From contig JAJFJN010000057.1 in assembly GCA_021773975.1 (NCBI GenBank), positions 1 to 59,732 on the forward strand: DNA of 59,732 nt, written 5' to 3'. Of the stretch, positions 27,040-36,064 are shown piece by piece. Position numbers and translations under genes: made by a program. The notes under the pieces were generated by a model. The model was not told where the DNA came from. It was given only the letters and a program-made list of their open reading frames with translations, and ran no database searches. This DNA is from Gammaproteobacteria bacterium (GTDB lineage: Bacteria > Pseudomonadota > Gammaproteobacteria > Chromatiales > Chromatiaceae). Within the stretch, counting starts at the first letter, position 1, and each line of letters begins with the position of its first letter.

Positions 27040-29357
27040 TCAAAAAAACCCTCTAGCAGATCATCAAATAGTGAGCCATTACTTTTAGAGACACAAGAAG
27101 AGTGCCCGCTTGGTAAAAACCCTATTATATAAGGCACCTGTATTGCTCCAGCACAGTGCTCTTCTGCCCTTAGACCACTCACTGGATCTACCCATACAGC
27201 CTCTACCGATTCAGGTAATAACATCTCTAATGCCACAGGCTGAATGTTTTGCATTATTTTACCCCATACTCGCAATGCACCCGCACTGCCACTAAGGCCT
27301 GCTGGCTTATTGTCATCCCGTCCAACCCATACTACGGCGACCTTATCACCACTAAAGCCTGCAAACCAGCTATCACGCATATCATCAGTGGTGCCTGTTT
27401 TTCCCGCCAGGTTCATCTGAGGTGAAATATATTGCGCCAGTGCTTGACCCGTTCCACTTCTAACCACCTCTTGTAATACTTGGTTAACCAGGTAGGCCGC
27501 ATCAGCAGGCACCGTCTGTTCCACTATCAATGGATACCGTTGCAACGGCTGCTGCTCTGCTGTTAATACCTCACGAATAGCGCGTAGTGGTGAATGGAAG
27601 CCACCTGAGGCAAGGGTTTGATAGATCTGTGCCACCTCAATCGGAGCCAATGAAATAGCACCTAGCAATAATGAAGGGTAGATGTTGACTGGACGTTTTA
27701 ACCCTAAGTCCTGAAGTCTATTTACTACTTGATCCAGCCCTACTGACATACCCAAACGAACCGTAGCCATATTATAAGAGTGTGCCAGTGCTTGGTGTAG
27801 CTGCACAGTTCCATGTGATCGATGGTCATAATTCTTGGGAGTCCACACATCACCACTGCGGTTCTGAATGCTCAATGGCGTATCTTCTAATGGAGAGAGT
27901 AGATTGTAGCGTTCTGGCTGCATCAGTGCAGCAAGATAGACGGCTGGTTTCACTAATGATCCAATAGGACGAACAGCATCTAATGCACGGTTAAATCCAG
28001 CAAAACCCGGGGTGCGCCCCCCCAAAACAGCCAACACCTCACCACTTTGTGAACCTGCAATAACAGCAGCAGACTCTAGTTCTTTTTTATTAGAGGACAA
28101 ATGCCTAAGCTGTTCTGCCAACGCTTTTTCAGCCTGTTTCTGCACCCATGGATCAAGTGTTGTAAAGATTCGCAGCCCTTCAGAGGTGAGATCCTCTCCT
28201 CGATAATCCCTATGGAGCTGCCGCCGAACAAGATCCATAAATGCAGGAAAGCGACCTGTACTACTACCTTTTACACCTGTTATGCCCAGTGGAGCTAAAG
28301 CGGCATGCTTAACCTCCTTATCTGTAATCAATCCTTGATCACGCATAATCTTTAAAACTAAATTACGGCGCTTTTTGGCGCGCTCTGGATGCCGCTTAGG
28401 ATCATAGTATGAGGGGCCACGAACCAGAGCCACCAAGAGTGTCAACTTAGGTAAAGTTAACTCATGCAGTGGTTGCTTAAAGTAGAAATGACTGGCAAGA
28501 CCAAAGCCATGTATCGCACGCTCACCATCCTGCCCCAGGTAAATTTCATTAGCATAGGCTTCTAAGATTTCATCTTTCTTATAGCGCCGCTCTAGTAACA
28601 ATGCCATCAAGGCTTCATTGACTTTACGCCACAGGCTTCTCTCTCGGGTCAGGAAAAAATTTTTAACCAACTGCTGAGTTAAAGTACTGCCGCCCTGCAC
28701 CACACTTCTGGCTCGAATGTTTGCCCACATTGCCCGAGCAATTGCCTTAGCATCTACACCATAATGTTGATAGAAACTGCGATCCTCGACGGCAACTAAT
28801 GCCTGAACCAATTTTTTTGGTAATTCACTTCGTTTAATTAACACCCTATCTTCATTGTGCACTGGATAGATACTGCCTATCGCAGGGGCATCCAATCGAG
28901 CCAAGCCTACACTTTTTCCCGAAGCAGTTTTAAGTGACGAGAGCTGGAAATCTGAAAACTGCAGATCCAGAATCTGTTCAGACTCCTTGCCATCCCAAAA
29001 AACAAAAGAGCGTGTATGAACTAAAAACCGGCTACCATTACGTGAGTAACTACCTGCCTGACTAGGGTATCTAACTTTGGTATAACCCAGATATTTCAGC
29101 TCATTTAGCAGCTGATCAGGCATTAAGGCCGCACCAGGATATAACTCCAGTGGGCGACCATAGACTCGTGCAGGCACAGCCCAACGCTTGCCTGCAAATT
29201 CACGTTTCACAACATAATCAAGATAGACAGAATAGCCAACAGTCACTAAGCACAATAGAAGCCCAGTCTTTATCAACCATCGCCGCAACCAGAAACCTCT
29301 TTTTTTATTATGCCGCTTCGTTTTTTTATGTTTTTTACTATTGGTGCGTCGTGTCAT
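27027..29357 (-). CDS. mrcB: Bifunctional penicillin-binding protein 1B
   Basis: Class A PBP that polymerises lipid II and cross-links peptidoglycan. 776 residues. A very basic cytoplasmic tail (first about 22 residues, K/R rich), one TM segment (about 27-47), and a UB2H-like domain. The GT51 transglycosylase has EDRSFYQHYGVD (catalytic Glu) and GGSTLTQQLVKN. The transpeptidase has SLVK (nucleophile Ser), SYN (HSYNMATV) and KTGTT. Length and UB2H region favour MrcB over MrcA. It is followed by the overlapping TPR lipoprotein gene. Confidence 0.95.
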   Translation of the reverse strand: MTRRTNSKKHKKTKRHNKKRGFWLRRWLIKTGLLLCLVTVGYSVYLDYVVKREFAGKRWAVPARVYGRPLELYPGAALMPDQLLNELKYLGYTKVRYPSQAGSYSRNGSRFLVHTRSFVFWDGKESEQILDLQFSDFQLSSLKTASGKSVGLARLDAPAIGSIYPVHNEDRVLIKRSELPKKLVQALVAVEDRSFYQHYGVDAKAIARAMWANIRARSVVQGGSTLTQQLVKNFFLTRERSLWRKVNEALMALLLERRYKKDEILEAYANEIYLGQDGERAIHGFGLASHFYFKQPLHELTLPKLTLLVALVRGPSYYDPKRHPERAKKRRNLVLKIMRDQGLITDKEVKHAALAPLGITGVKGSSTGRFPAFMDLVRRQLHRDYRGEDLTSEGLRIFTTLDPWVQKQAEKALAEQLRHLSSNKKELESAAVIAGSQSGEVLAVLGGRTPGFAGFNRALDAVRPIGSLVKPAVYLAALMQPERYNLLSPLEDTPLSIQNRSGDVWTPKNYDHRSHGTVQLHQALAHSYNMATVRLGMSVGLDQVVNRLQDLGLKRPVNIYPSLLLGAISLAPIEVAQIYQTLASGGFHSPLRAIREVLTAEQQPLQRYPLIVEQTVPADAAYLVNQVLQEVVRSGTGQALAQYISPQMNLAGKTGTTDDMRDSWFAGFSGDKVAVVWVGRDDNKPAGLSGSAGALRVWGKIMQNIQPVALEMLLPESVEAVWVDPVSGLRAEEHCAGAIQVPYIIGFLPSGHSSCVSKSNGSLFDDLLEGFFEWND

Positions 29358-29536
29358 TGAGTAGATCCAAAATCCACTTTAAGCACCTGAGCATAAAACA
29401 AGAATTAAAAAGCATGGAAGGGAAACAATCATGAATAATATTTGATCTACAAAGATATCTATTAAGCCACTAGTGCATTTGCCATTATAAAGTGGCGAAC
29501 ATCTGATCAAAAAGGGGGATTACAACAGATGATCTG

Positions 29537-29560
29537 ACGGCAGAGATAAACCTCTGCCGT
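29537..29560 (-). terminator. Perfect hairpin downstream of the H1-like gene
   Basis: ACGGCAGAG (29537-29545) and CTCTGCCGT (29552-29560) form a 9-bp perfect stem with a 6-nt loop. It is 24 nt past the stop codon of the minus-strand gene at 29585. No U-run follows, so it may rather protect the 3' end or act with Rho. Confidence 0.45.
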
Positions 29561-29584
29561 AATTATCATTAATACAGAAAGAAG

Positions 29585-29899
29585 TTATTGTTGTACTGCA
29601 ACTTTTTTCTTAGCTTTACGACGAGGTTTCTTTGGCGCTAAAGAAATTGCATATTTTGCAGCTGCCTCTTTAACTCTGGATGTAAGAAACCTGTTAACAT
29701 CCGCCTGTGAAGACTCTAGCAGCTTCAAAAGCGCCGCAACCTTGCGCTCACCTGCTTTAACTGATTTATTCAGCTCACGAGCTTCATCTTTAGCTGCTTT
29801 TAACTGTTCACGAAGTGAAGCGACAATATTAGTCCCCTTACTTGCAACGACCTTTTTCTTTGCCACTTTTTTCTTTGATGCTCTTTTCTTAATTGCCAT
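29585..29899 (-). CDS. Lysine/alanine-rich histone H1-like protein
   Basis: 104 residues, strongly basic at both ends. The N-terminus carries KKxxKKK runs (residues 4-17), and the C-terminus carries KKPRRKAKKK. The middle (about 27-85) is a helical, coiled-coil-like stretch with heptad spacing (SLREQLKAAKDEARELNKSVKAGERKVAALL). The bipolar basic layout suggests non-specific DNA or RNA binding, as in bacterial H1-like nucleoid proteins, but I do not recognise a named family. Monocistronic, with a 411-bp AT-rich region upstream. Confidence 0.7.
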   Translation of the reverse strand: MAIKKRASKKKVAKKKVVASKGTNIVASLREQLKAAKDEARELNKSVKAGERKVAALLKLLESSQADVNRFLTSRVKEAAAKYAISLAPKKPRRKAKKKVAVQQ

Positions 29900-30310
29900 T
29901 CGATATACCTCATTGTGGTTACAAATAAATCATTAATGATTTTGCATTAGATATTTTAAAGATAAAACCTTTAGATTCTTGCCCCTTGCTACATCCTTAT
30001 AGCAATGACAGATGCTTGTACCAATGTCACTAAAACTTAATAAAGTAATCATTAGCTTTATATCCTTTTCAAAATTCTAGAACAACTTTGAAATATGTAA
30101 ACATAAGAAACCAATAAAAGGGCTATTTATTTGCCATTATCAACATAGAAGAGATGATTTACAACCATATGAGCCTTTTTTATAACTTACTTACCAATAT
30201 CTTTATTCACTTATCCTAAAGTTTAATTTAATTAAAAAACAACCAACAAGCCAACAGCAAAAACCAGAGTTAGCATAAAAAAACAAAAATGCTAAACTGA
30301 TATTAACCCA
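29900..30310. other. AT-rich intergenic region
   Basis: Divergent intergenic space of about 410 bp between the H1-like gene and the desulfurase-fold gene; strongly AT-rich, no ORF, no tRNA. The one structural element noted is TTAGCAT (30270-30276) mirrored by ATGCTAA (30289-30295) around an A-rich 12-nt loop, 16 nt before the start codon at 30311. It probably contains both promoters; no convincing -35/-10 pair was chosen. Confidence 0.5.
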
Positions 30311-31540
30311 ATGAACACAATCATCATTATGAATGAACAACAAATAACACATAAAAACCCAATCAGCTCATCAGACGAAAATAACTCATCTGCTACAGCT
30401 GATGTTATATATCTAGATGCTGCTGCACGTACTCGTATAGACCTGCGGGTTCTTGATGCAGTAAATAAAAGCTATCTTAAGCATTACAGCGACCCCCAAA
30501 ATAAACAACATATCCTCGGCCAGCAAGCTGCTGAAGCCATATTAGATGCACAATTAAAAATTGGCGAAAGCATTGGTGGAAACCCACAAGCCATTGTCTT
30601 CGCTGGTGGTGCGGCAGAAGCAAACAATCTGGCTATTTTTGGTGCAGCAAGAGCTGCTCCTGAAAAGCGTCACATTATTACTTTCGAAACAGAACCCCCT
30701 TCTGTATTCGCCCCTTGTAAATTATTAGAATCTGAGTTTGGATACACATTATCCGTATTAAGCGTTGACTCATCAGGTCAAGTTGATAATGCTGAAGTTA
30801 TGCGTTGCATTACTGATGACACTCTTTTTGTATCGCTCTCTTATATCAATAAAGAAATTGGCACTATTCAGGACATCGCAGCTATAAGTAGCATGACACA
30901 AATTCACGGTGCTTTATTACATTCAGATTGTTCATTAGCACTCGGGCGAACACCCATTGATGTAAAACATCAACTTATTGATTTACTCACAATATCAGGG
31001 CATAAAATACATGGCCCCTATGGTGCGGGCTTTGTATGGGCAAGACCAGACATTGCCTTTATAGCCGCATCAGGCGGAAGAAAGACAGCGCATGGAACAC
31101 AGTCATACAATCTTGATGTACCCAATATTGTTGGTCTTGGATTAGCCACCGAGCTGGCTTGCTCTGAAGTAAAAACAACAGCTTCCAAACTACATGAGTT
31201 AACCATCCATTTAAAAAATAAATTACATCAGGCAATCAGCAACCTACATATCGTGACACCAGAGGACAATGCTGTTCCAGGTATTTTATATTTATCTATT
31301 GAAGGCATTGAGAGCAATGATTTAATTGCAGCCGTTGATGGCGTTGCATTTTCAGCTGGGCTTGCATCCAGCATAGGTAAAACAAAACCAGATAGATTAA
31401 ATCGCGCGCTAAGCCTTCCTCCAGAAGCGGCGCATAATTATATTCGCCTGAGTCCAGATAAAAACTTAACACTGGAATTAATCAATACGGCAGTTGCCCG
31501 TTTAGCAGATGGCGTCAAAACATTACGTTTAAAGCGATAA
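30311..31540 (+). CDS. Divergent cysteine-desulfurase-fold PLP protein lacking catalytic Cys
   Basis: 409 residues, class V aminotransferase fold as in IscS/NifS. Clear matches: YLDAAARTRIDLRVLDA, IVFAGGAAEANNLAI, INKEIGTIQDI and the PLP-lysine SGHKIHGP (Lys232). Aligned to IscS by eye, key residues are changed. The catalytic Cys loop SGSACTSAS is SAGLASSIG (Ser353 at the Cys position). The PLP-stacking His is Pro129 (TEHKAV to TEPPSV). The Gln after the PLP Asp is Leu209, and the RSGT motif is lost. It probably still binds PLP but should not be a normal cysteine desulfurase. The first about 30 residues are polar and extra. No isc/suf genes are nearby. No clear ribosome binding site; ATG at 30329 is an alternative. 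Confidence 0.8.
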   Translation: MNTIIIMNEQQITHKNPISSSDENNSSATADVIYLDAAARTRIDLRVLDAVNKSYLKHYSDPQNKQHILGQQAAEAILDAQLKIGESIGGNPQAIVFAGGAAEANNLAIFGAARAAPEKRHIITFETEPPSVFAPCKLLESEFGYTLSVLSVDSSGQVDNAEVMRCITDDTLFVSLSYINKEIGTIQDIAAISSMTQIHGALLHSDCSLALGRTPIDVKHQLIDLLTISGHKIHGPYGAGFVWARPDIAFIAASGGRKTAHGTQSYNLDVPNIVGLGLATELACSEVKTTASKLHELTIHLKNKLHQAISNLHIVTPEDNAVPGILYLSIEGIESNDLIAAVDGVAFSAGLASSIGKTKPDRLNRALSLPPEAAHNYIRLSPDKNLTLELINTAVARLADGVKTLRLKR

Positions 31541-31570
31541 TCTCTTCAGAGATTAACTATGCGTCCACTT

Positions 31571-32320
31571 CTAGCGGGATTTATTTGCCTGTTTTCTTTG
31601 CGACTCTGCAATATATTTTTGGAGTACAGCTTGTTCTGCTTCAGATAACTTACAAAAATGCCCACCAAAATTCATACCCCCACCACTGGCATTATCACGT
31701 ACAGCATCTACTTGTAGTGTGAATTGTATATCACCCCTCTTTGGCAATGTAACAATACAAACCTCTAAAGTATCTCCACGGGACAGTGATACTTTATGAT
31801 CCAATATCACGCCAACTCCCCCTGCAGAGAGATCCAGCAGATACCCACGTACCGAAGGAATCAAACCGCTACCAGGCGAGAAAAAGGGGATGCTCGCACC
31901 TTTTAATGAAACGCGATATGACTGACGTTGTTGACAAAAATACATAACTGTCGGCATTGCGACTTTATAAAAGGAAACATCCGATTTTGACCCTACTCCT
32001 ACAAGACGGGTTTTAAATCGCAGTTCAACACCATTAACACGCCCTGTCACCTTTGCTTCTTTCTGCTGTAGAAATCGTTTATGCCCTACAGAAGGAGAGA
32101 ATTCATCCAATACGACTAGATCATGATCAGGGTAAATACCTAAAAGTGCAGTGGTATAAGACTCATCCTGATCAGGTATTTGCACTGTAAGGAATGCTTT
32201 TTTCTTATGCGCCTGCTTAAGTAATGCAATAATTTCTTTCTTTTTTGTAACCAGAAATTTGGGCGTTTTTTTAGAATCACCCAAGGTTTCAGCTATTATT
32301 TGCTTCAATGCTTTAAACAT
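31571..32320 (-). CDS. YcgR-like PilZ-domain c-di-GMP receptor
   Basis: 249 residues, cytoplasmic. An N-terminal YcgR-type barrel (about 25-125) is followed by a PilZ domain (about 128-240). Both c-di-GMP motifs are intact: RxxxR as R132-Q-S-Y-R136, and DxSxxG as D163-L-S-A-G-G168. Such proteins act as brakes or adaptors for motility and surface polysaccharide. No flagellar gene is nearby, so the target is unknown. Convergent with the gene at 30311; the 31538-31555 palindrome TAATCTCT-TC-AGAGATTA lies between them. Confidence 0.88.
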   Translation of the reverse strand: MFKALKQIIAETLGDSKKTPKFLVTKKKEIIALLKQAHKKKAFLTVQIPDQDESYTTALLGIYPDHDLVVLDEFSPSVGHKRFLQQKEAKVTGRVNGVELRFKTRLVGVGSKSDVSFYKVAMPTVMYFCQQRQSYRVSLKGASIPFFSPGSGLIPSVRGYLLDLSAGGVGVILDHKVSLSRGDTLEVCIVTLPKRGDIQFTLQVDAVRDNASGGGMNFGGHFCKLSEAEQAVLQKYIAESQRKQANKSR

Positions 32321-32441
32321 TTATGAGATTCACCCATACAAGCAGCCACCCAATGCGGCGATACTCTAACTAAAATAGATAAGAATTAAATAAAATTCAA
32401 TGGAATAGCTTTACATAACAGAAAATTACAACCCAATAGGC

Positions 32442-33053
32442 TTATATTTTCTCTGCTACAAGCATGGCAAGATTGCGCCACCCCTGCTTAACATCCCCTA
32501 GCATACCCTCTTCTCGATAGACACATATACGCAGAGGCTTAAACAACTCAAACAGCTCATTATCCTCTAAACGCATTTCAGGGTTTGAAGGCCCTTCATG
32601 GCTGACTGCTGTTTGAGTAAATGTCTGATAGAACAATACTCCTCCTAAACATAACGCATCCATCAAAGCAGGCACCAAACTTCTATCCAAAAAATGAGTT
32701 ACAACAATAACATCAAAACTATTCGGTTTAGGCGGCTGGCATGACACATCTTTAACCTGAGCATTAATAGCTAGGCCTCTCACCTTGGCTTCAGATCGTA
32801 TTTTATCTATTGCAACATCTGAGATATCCCAAGCGTTTACAGACAATTTGGTTTTCTCAGCCAAACAAAAGGCATTGCCCCCTCGCCCACACGCAAGATC
32901 AAGTGCATTACCAACCAATGGTAATAAATGCAGATTCTCTGTTAATACTCTGGCGGGCTTAATAACAGTGTCAGCCTGAGCATGTCGACAATTCCATTTC
33001 TCCCGTGCTTTGTTATTCAGCGTATCTTTTTGCATATATACCAGGCCATCCAT
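32442..33053 (-). CDS. Class I SAM-dependent methyltransferase
   Basis: 203 residues, single Rossmann-like domain. Motif I is ALDLACGRGGNAFCLAEK (about 50-67); the acidic end of strand 2 is NAWDIS, and motif IV is FDVIVVTHFLD. The overall layout resembles TehB-like small-molecule methyltransferases; substrate unknown. It follows metZ by 39 nt on the same strand, so it may share the SAM-responsive metZ transcript, which fits a SAM-consuming enzyme. ATG at 33053 is used; MQKD six codons later is possible. Confidence 0.85.
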   Translation of the reverse strand: MDGLVYMQKDTLNNKAREKWNCRHAQADTVIKPARVLTENLHLLPLVGNALDLACGRGGNAFCLAEKTKLSVNAWDISDVAIDKIRSEAKVRGLAINAQVKDVSCQPPKPNSFDVIVVTHFLDRSLVPALMDALCLGGVLFYQTFTQTAVSHEGPSNPEMRLEDNELFELFKPLRICVYREEGMLGDVKQGWRNLAMLVAEKI

Positions 33054-33092
33054 AAAGAGATTAAGCCCCCCCCTTACTCCATAAATACACAG

Positions 33093-34280
33093 CTATAGCA
33101 AAGCCAAGCCATGTGCTAAATCAGCTTTGATATCCTCGATATTTTCCAACCCTACAGCAACTCTTACCAACCCACCACTAATACCCGCCTGCTGTTGTTG
33201 CTCTGGAGATAGTCTGCCATGCGTTGTTGTTGCAGGGTGTGTAATGGTCGTTTTTGTATCGCCAAGATTTGCAGTAATAGAGAGCATTTTTACACTGTCC
33301 ATCACTTTCCAGGCTGCTTCCTGCCCATCTTTAAGCGTGAATGAAACAATCCCACCTGGACCACTTTGTTGCTTAATGGCTAATCCATATTGAGGATGTG
33401 ACTCCAAGCCAGGAAAATAGACCCGCTCTATCGCCTGTTGATCCTCCAACCACTTTGCTAATAATGTTGCATTACGAGAGTGTGCCTGCATACGCAAATC
33501 AAGTGTTTCCAGTCCTTTTAAAAAGACCCATGCATTGAATGGACTCAAACTTGGCCCTGCTGTTCGAAGCACGCCATACACCTCTTCACCAACAAGTTTG
33601 GCATCACCCACAACAGCACCACCGACACAACGACCTTGTCCATCAAGATATTTTGTTGCAGAGTGAATCACGATATCTGCACCTAAAGCCAGGGGCTGTT
33701 GCAATACAGGTGTACAGAAACAGTTATCAACAACCAGCAAACAATCATATGCCTTAGCAAGATTTGACAGTACTTCAATATCAGCCAATTCAGTCAATGG
33801 ATTTGAAGGTGTTTCAACAAACAGCATACGCGTATTAGGGCGAATACCTTTTTCCCAACCATCGATATCTGCCTGAGATACAAAGGTTGTAGTAATACCA
33901 AAACGACTTAGATACTTTTCAAACAGCACTGTTGTTGTACCAAATATGCTGCGAGATGAGACAATATGATCACCAGACTTCAATAGCCCAATGCAGACCG
34001 CAAGAATAGCGGCCATACCCGATGCTGTTGCCACACAAGAGTCACCACCCTCCATTGCTGCCAAACGCTGCTCAAAGGTGCGCACTGTGGGATTGGTAAA
34101 TCTGGAATAGATATTACCCGGCGTATCACCTGCAAAACATGCAGCCGCCTCTGCCGCACTATTAAAAATAAAACTCGAGGTCGGGAATATAGGTTCGCTA
34201 TGTTCTCTTTCATGGGTGCGATCATGTCCCACCCTTATCGCACGGGTCGCGAGACCCCAATCATCATAGTCTTGGCTCAT
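33093..34280 (-). CDS. metZ: O-succinylhomoserine sulfhydrylase
   Basis: PLP enzyme of the Cys/Met-metabolism family; makes homocysteine directly from O-succinylhomoserine and sulfide. 395 residues, closely resembling MetZ of Pseudomonas. YSRFTNPTV, the SGMAAI phosphate-binding segment, VVDNCFCTP and the PLP-lysine loop HSATKYLDGQGR are visible. GGAG 8 nt upstream sets the ATG. The leader carries a SAM-II-type riboswitch and terminator, so expression should fall when S-adenosylmethionine is abundant. Downstream of purF, the Pseudomonas order. Confidence 0.95.
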   Translation of the reverse strand: MSQDYDDWGLATRAIRVGHDRTHEREHSEPIFPTSSFIFNSAAEAAACFAGDTPGNIYSRFTNPTVRTFEQRLAAMEGGDSCVATASGMAAILAVCIGLLKSGDHIVSSRSIFGTTTVLFEKYLSRFGITTTFVSQADIDGWEKGIRPNTRMLFVETPSNPLTELADIEVLSNLAKAYDCLLVVDNCFCTPVLQQPLALGADIVIHSATKYLDGQGRCVGGAVVGDAKLVGEEVYGVLRTAGPSLSPFNAWVFLKGLETLDLRMQAHSRNATLLAKWLEDQQAIERVYFPGLESHPQYGLAIKQQSGPGGIVSFTLKDGQEAAWKVMDSVKMLSITANLGDTKTTITHPATTTHGRLSPEQQQQAGISGGLVRVAVGLENIEDIKADLAHGLALL

Positions 34281-34332
34281 GCCTTAACTCCAAAATAGCT
34301 TAAAAATATGTGGTCAATATTTTATCAGGCAT

Positions 34333-34366
34333 AAAAAAACCCGCTTGGCTGTGCAGCCAAAGCAGG
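34333..34366 (-). terminator. Intrinsic terminator in metZ leader
   Basis: On the minus strand CCTGCTTTGGCT (34355-34366), loop GCAC, then AGCCAAGCGGG (34340-34350), an 11-bp stem with one bulged U. Seven U follow (34333-34339). It lies between the SAM-II aptamer and metZ. It also terminates any transcript reading through from purF. Its 5' arm can instead pair with the aptamer's 3' part (see riboswitch). Confidence 0.88.
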
Positions 34367-34376
34367 TAGTTCACTA

Positions 34377-34428
34377 CTCGCTTTAGCTGCATTTTTATAG
34401 CGCCCGCAATCTGAGACAAATCAGCGCT
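34377..34428 (-). ncRNA. SAM-II (SAM_alpha) riboswitch aptamer upstream of metZ
   Basis: The minus strand matches the SAM-II pattern: AGCGCUGAUUU, then AUUGC, GCGCU, and AAAAAUGCAGCUAAA. P1 pairs AGCGC (34424-34428) with GCGCU (34399-34403). The pseudoknot P2 pairs UUGCG (34405-34409) with UGCAG (34387-34391) and CUC (34413-34415) with GAG (34377-34379). Compared with the well-studied metX SAM-II aptamer, a G-U pair in P2 is here G-C and an A-U is G-U, so pairing is kept. UGCAGCUAAAGC (34380-34391) can alternatively pair over 12 bp with GCUUUGGCUGCA (34352-34363), an antiterminator that excludes both P2 and the terminator. SAM binding should therefore favour termination. The family is known mainly from Alphaproteobacteria. 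Confidence 0.88.
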
Positions 34429-34436
34429 GTTAATAG

Positions 34437-34465
34437 AGATTAGAACCAGCGGAAATCCTTGTCAA
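34437..34465 (-). promoter_or_regulatory. sigma70 promoter of the metZ riboswitch transcript
   Basis: Minus strand: perfect -35 TTGACA (34460-34465), 17-nt spacer, -10 TAATCT (34437-34442). The expected start at about 34430 falls two bases before the riboswitch P1 helix, so the aptamer is at the very 5' end of the RNA. This gives metZ its own promoter, separate from purF. Confidence 0.82.
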
Positions 34466-34500
34466 GGTTAAGCTTTCTCATATGCCGATTCTATTGTATT

Positions 34501-36015
34501 TTAGGCATCACAATCATTATGCAAATCCATGCCTGAATCAGCATCACTGCTACCACTCTTAGCGTCATCACTTCGTAGAAGCTCCAACTGATCAAGATAT
34601 TGAGAGTCAATATCGCCCGTCACATAGTTACAATCAAAACAGGAGGTATCAAACCGATCAATCTTTGGATTACCTTCTAACACAGCTTCAACTAAGTCAT
34701 CCAGATCTTGATATACCAGTTTGTCACAGCCTATAACCTTCTGCACTTCTTCCTCAGAGCGCTCGTGCGCTACAAGCTCACAGGCAGAAGGCATATCAAT
34801 GCCGTATACATTAGGAAATTTTACAGGTGGTGCAGCAGAAGCAAAATAGACATTCTTTGCACCCGCATCTCTTGCCATCTGCACAATCTGTTGTGATGTA
34901 GTACCTCGAACAATGGAATCATCCACCAGTAAAACATTTTTATCTTTAAACTCAGAATCAATAGCATTCAATTTTTGGCGTACTGACTTCTTACGCACCT
35001 GTTGACCAGGCATAATGAATGTACGCCCAATATAACGGTTTTTAATAAAGCCTTCGTTGTACTTAACACCCAGGCTAAATGCCAACTGCAATGCCGCAGT
35101 ACGGCTAGTATCAGGAATAGGTATAACAACATCTATATCATTATCTGGCCAAACACGTTTAATCTTATTAGCCAGTTTTTTCCCCATACGAGAACGGGCC
35201 TTATGTACAAAAACATCATCAATTATTGAATCAGGTCTCGCAAAATAGACGAACTCAAAAATACAAGGGGATAAGGTTGTATTGGCCGCACACTGGTAGG
35301 TATACAGGTTACCCAGCATATCAATGAATACGGCTTCACCTGGTGCAAGATCGCGTACCAACTCAAATCCCAGGTTATCGAGCGCCACACTCTCAGAAGC
35401 GATCATGTATTCAACACCCGCTTCTGTTTCACGCTTACCATAAACAATAGGACGAATACCAAAGGGATCACGAAAGCCTAGAATGCCATAGCCGGCAATC
35501 ATGGCTACCGCAGCATAAGCACCTCGACAACGGCGATGTACACTGGCTACTGCCTGAAAAACATCCTGCTCATTGATTCGCAACTTACCCAATACCTGCA
35601 ACTCATGTGCGAGGACATTCAGTAGAATTTCAGAATCTGATTCTGTATTGATATGACGCAGGTCATCCTGATAAAGATCACGTTTCAGCTCATCTGAATT
35701 GGTAAGATTGCCGTTATGAGCCAGCGCAATGCCATAGGGTGAATTGACATAAAAGGGTTGAGCCTCAGCTGAAGAGGCACTCCCAGCAGTTGGATAACGC
35801 ACATGCCCAATACCCATTCTGCCCTTTAAATTGACCATGTGCCGAGTGTGAAAAACATCCCGAGACAGGCCATTGTTTTTCCTCAAATGCAACTTACCAT
35901 TGTGGTAGGTAACAATACCCGCTGCATCCTGTCCTCGATGCTGGAGCACCAACAATGCATCATACAAAGATTGATTAGCAGGCTGTTGTCCTACAATTCC
36001 AACAATACCGCACAT
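34501..36015 (-). CDS. purF: Amidophosphoribosyltransferase
   Basis: First committed step of purine synthesis: PRPP plus glutamine to phosphoribosylamine. 504 residues. The N-terminal Ntn glutaminase uses Cys2 (MCGIVGIVG). The PRTase domain has the PRPP motif [21 protein letters not shown]-terminal cysteines ([11 protein letters not shown]) are present. It follows cvpA, as in E. coli and Pseudomonas. Its transcript is probably stopped at the metZ leader terminator. Confidence 0.98.
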   Translation of the reverse strand: MCGIVGIVGQQPANQSLYDALLVLQHRGQDAAGIVTYHNGKLHLRKNNGLSRDVFHTRHMVNLKGRMGIGHVRYPTAGSASSAEAQPFYVNSPYGIALAHNGNLTNSDELKRDLYQDDLRHINTESDSEILLNVLAHELQVLGKLRINEQDVFQAVASVHRRCRGAYAAVAMIAGYGILGFRDPFGIRPIVYGKRETEAGVEYMIASESVALDNLGFELVRDLAPGEAVFIDMLGNLYTYQCAANTTLSPCIFEFVYFARPDSIIDDVFVHKARSRMGKKLANKIKRVWPDNDIDVVIPIPDTSRTAALQLAFSLGVKYNEGFIKNRYIGRTFIMPGQQVRKKSVRQKLNAIDSEFKDKNVLLVDDSIVRGTTSQQIVQMARDAGAKNVYFASAAPPVKFPNVYGIDMPSACELVAHERSEEEVQKVIGCDKLVYQDLDDLVEAVLEGNPKIDRFDTSCFDCNYVTGDIDSQYLDQLELLRSDDAKSGSSDADSGMDLHNDCDA

Positions 36016-36064
36016 AAATAATTACCAGAGGAATAAAGTTAGACTAAATAAATAGCGGACACAC

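Noticed and set aside
29900-30310. AT-rich region as an origin or phage attachment site
   Set aside because: No DnaA-box cluster, iterons, tRNA 3' end or integrase were seen; simple AT-richness is not enough.
30311-31540. Calling this gene iscS/nifS
   Set aside because: The catalytic Cys, His, Gln and RSGT positions are not conserved, so a desulfurase name would mislead.
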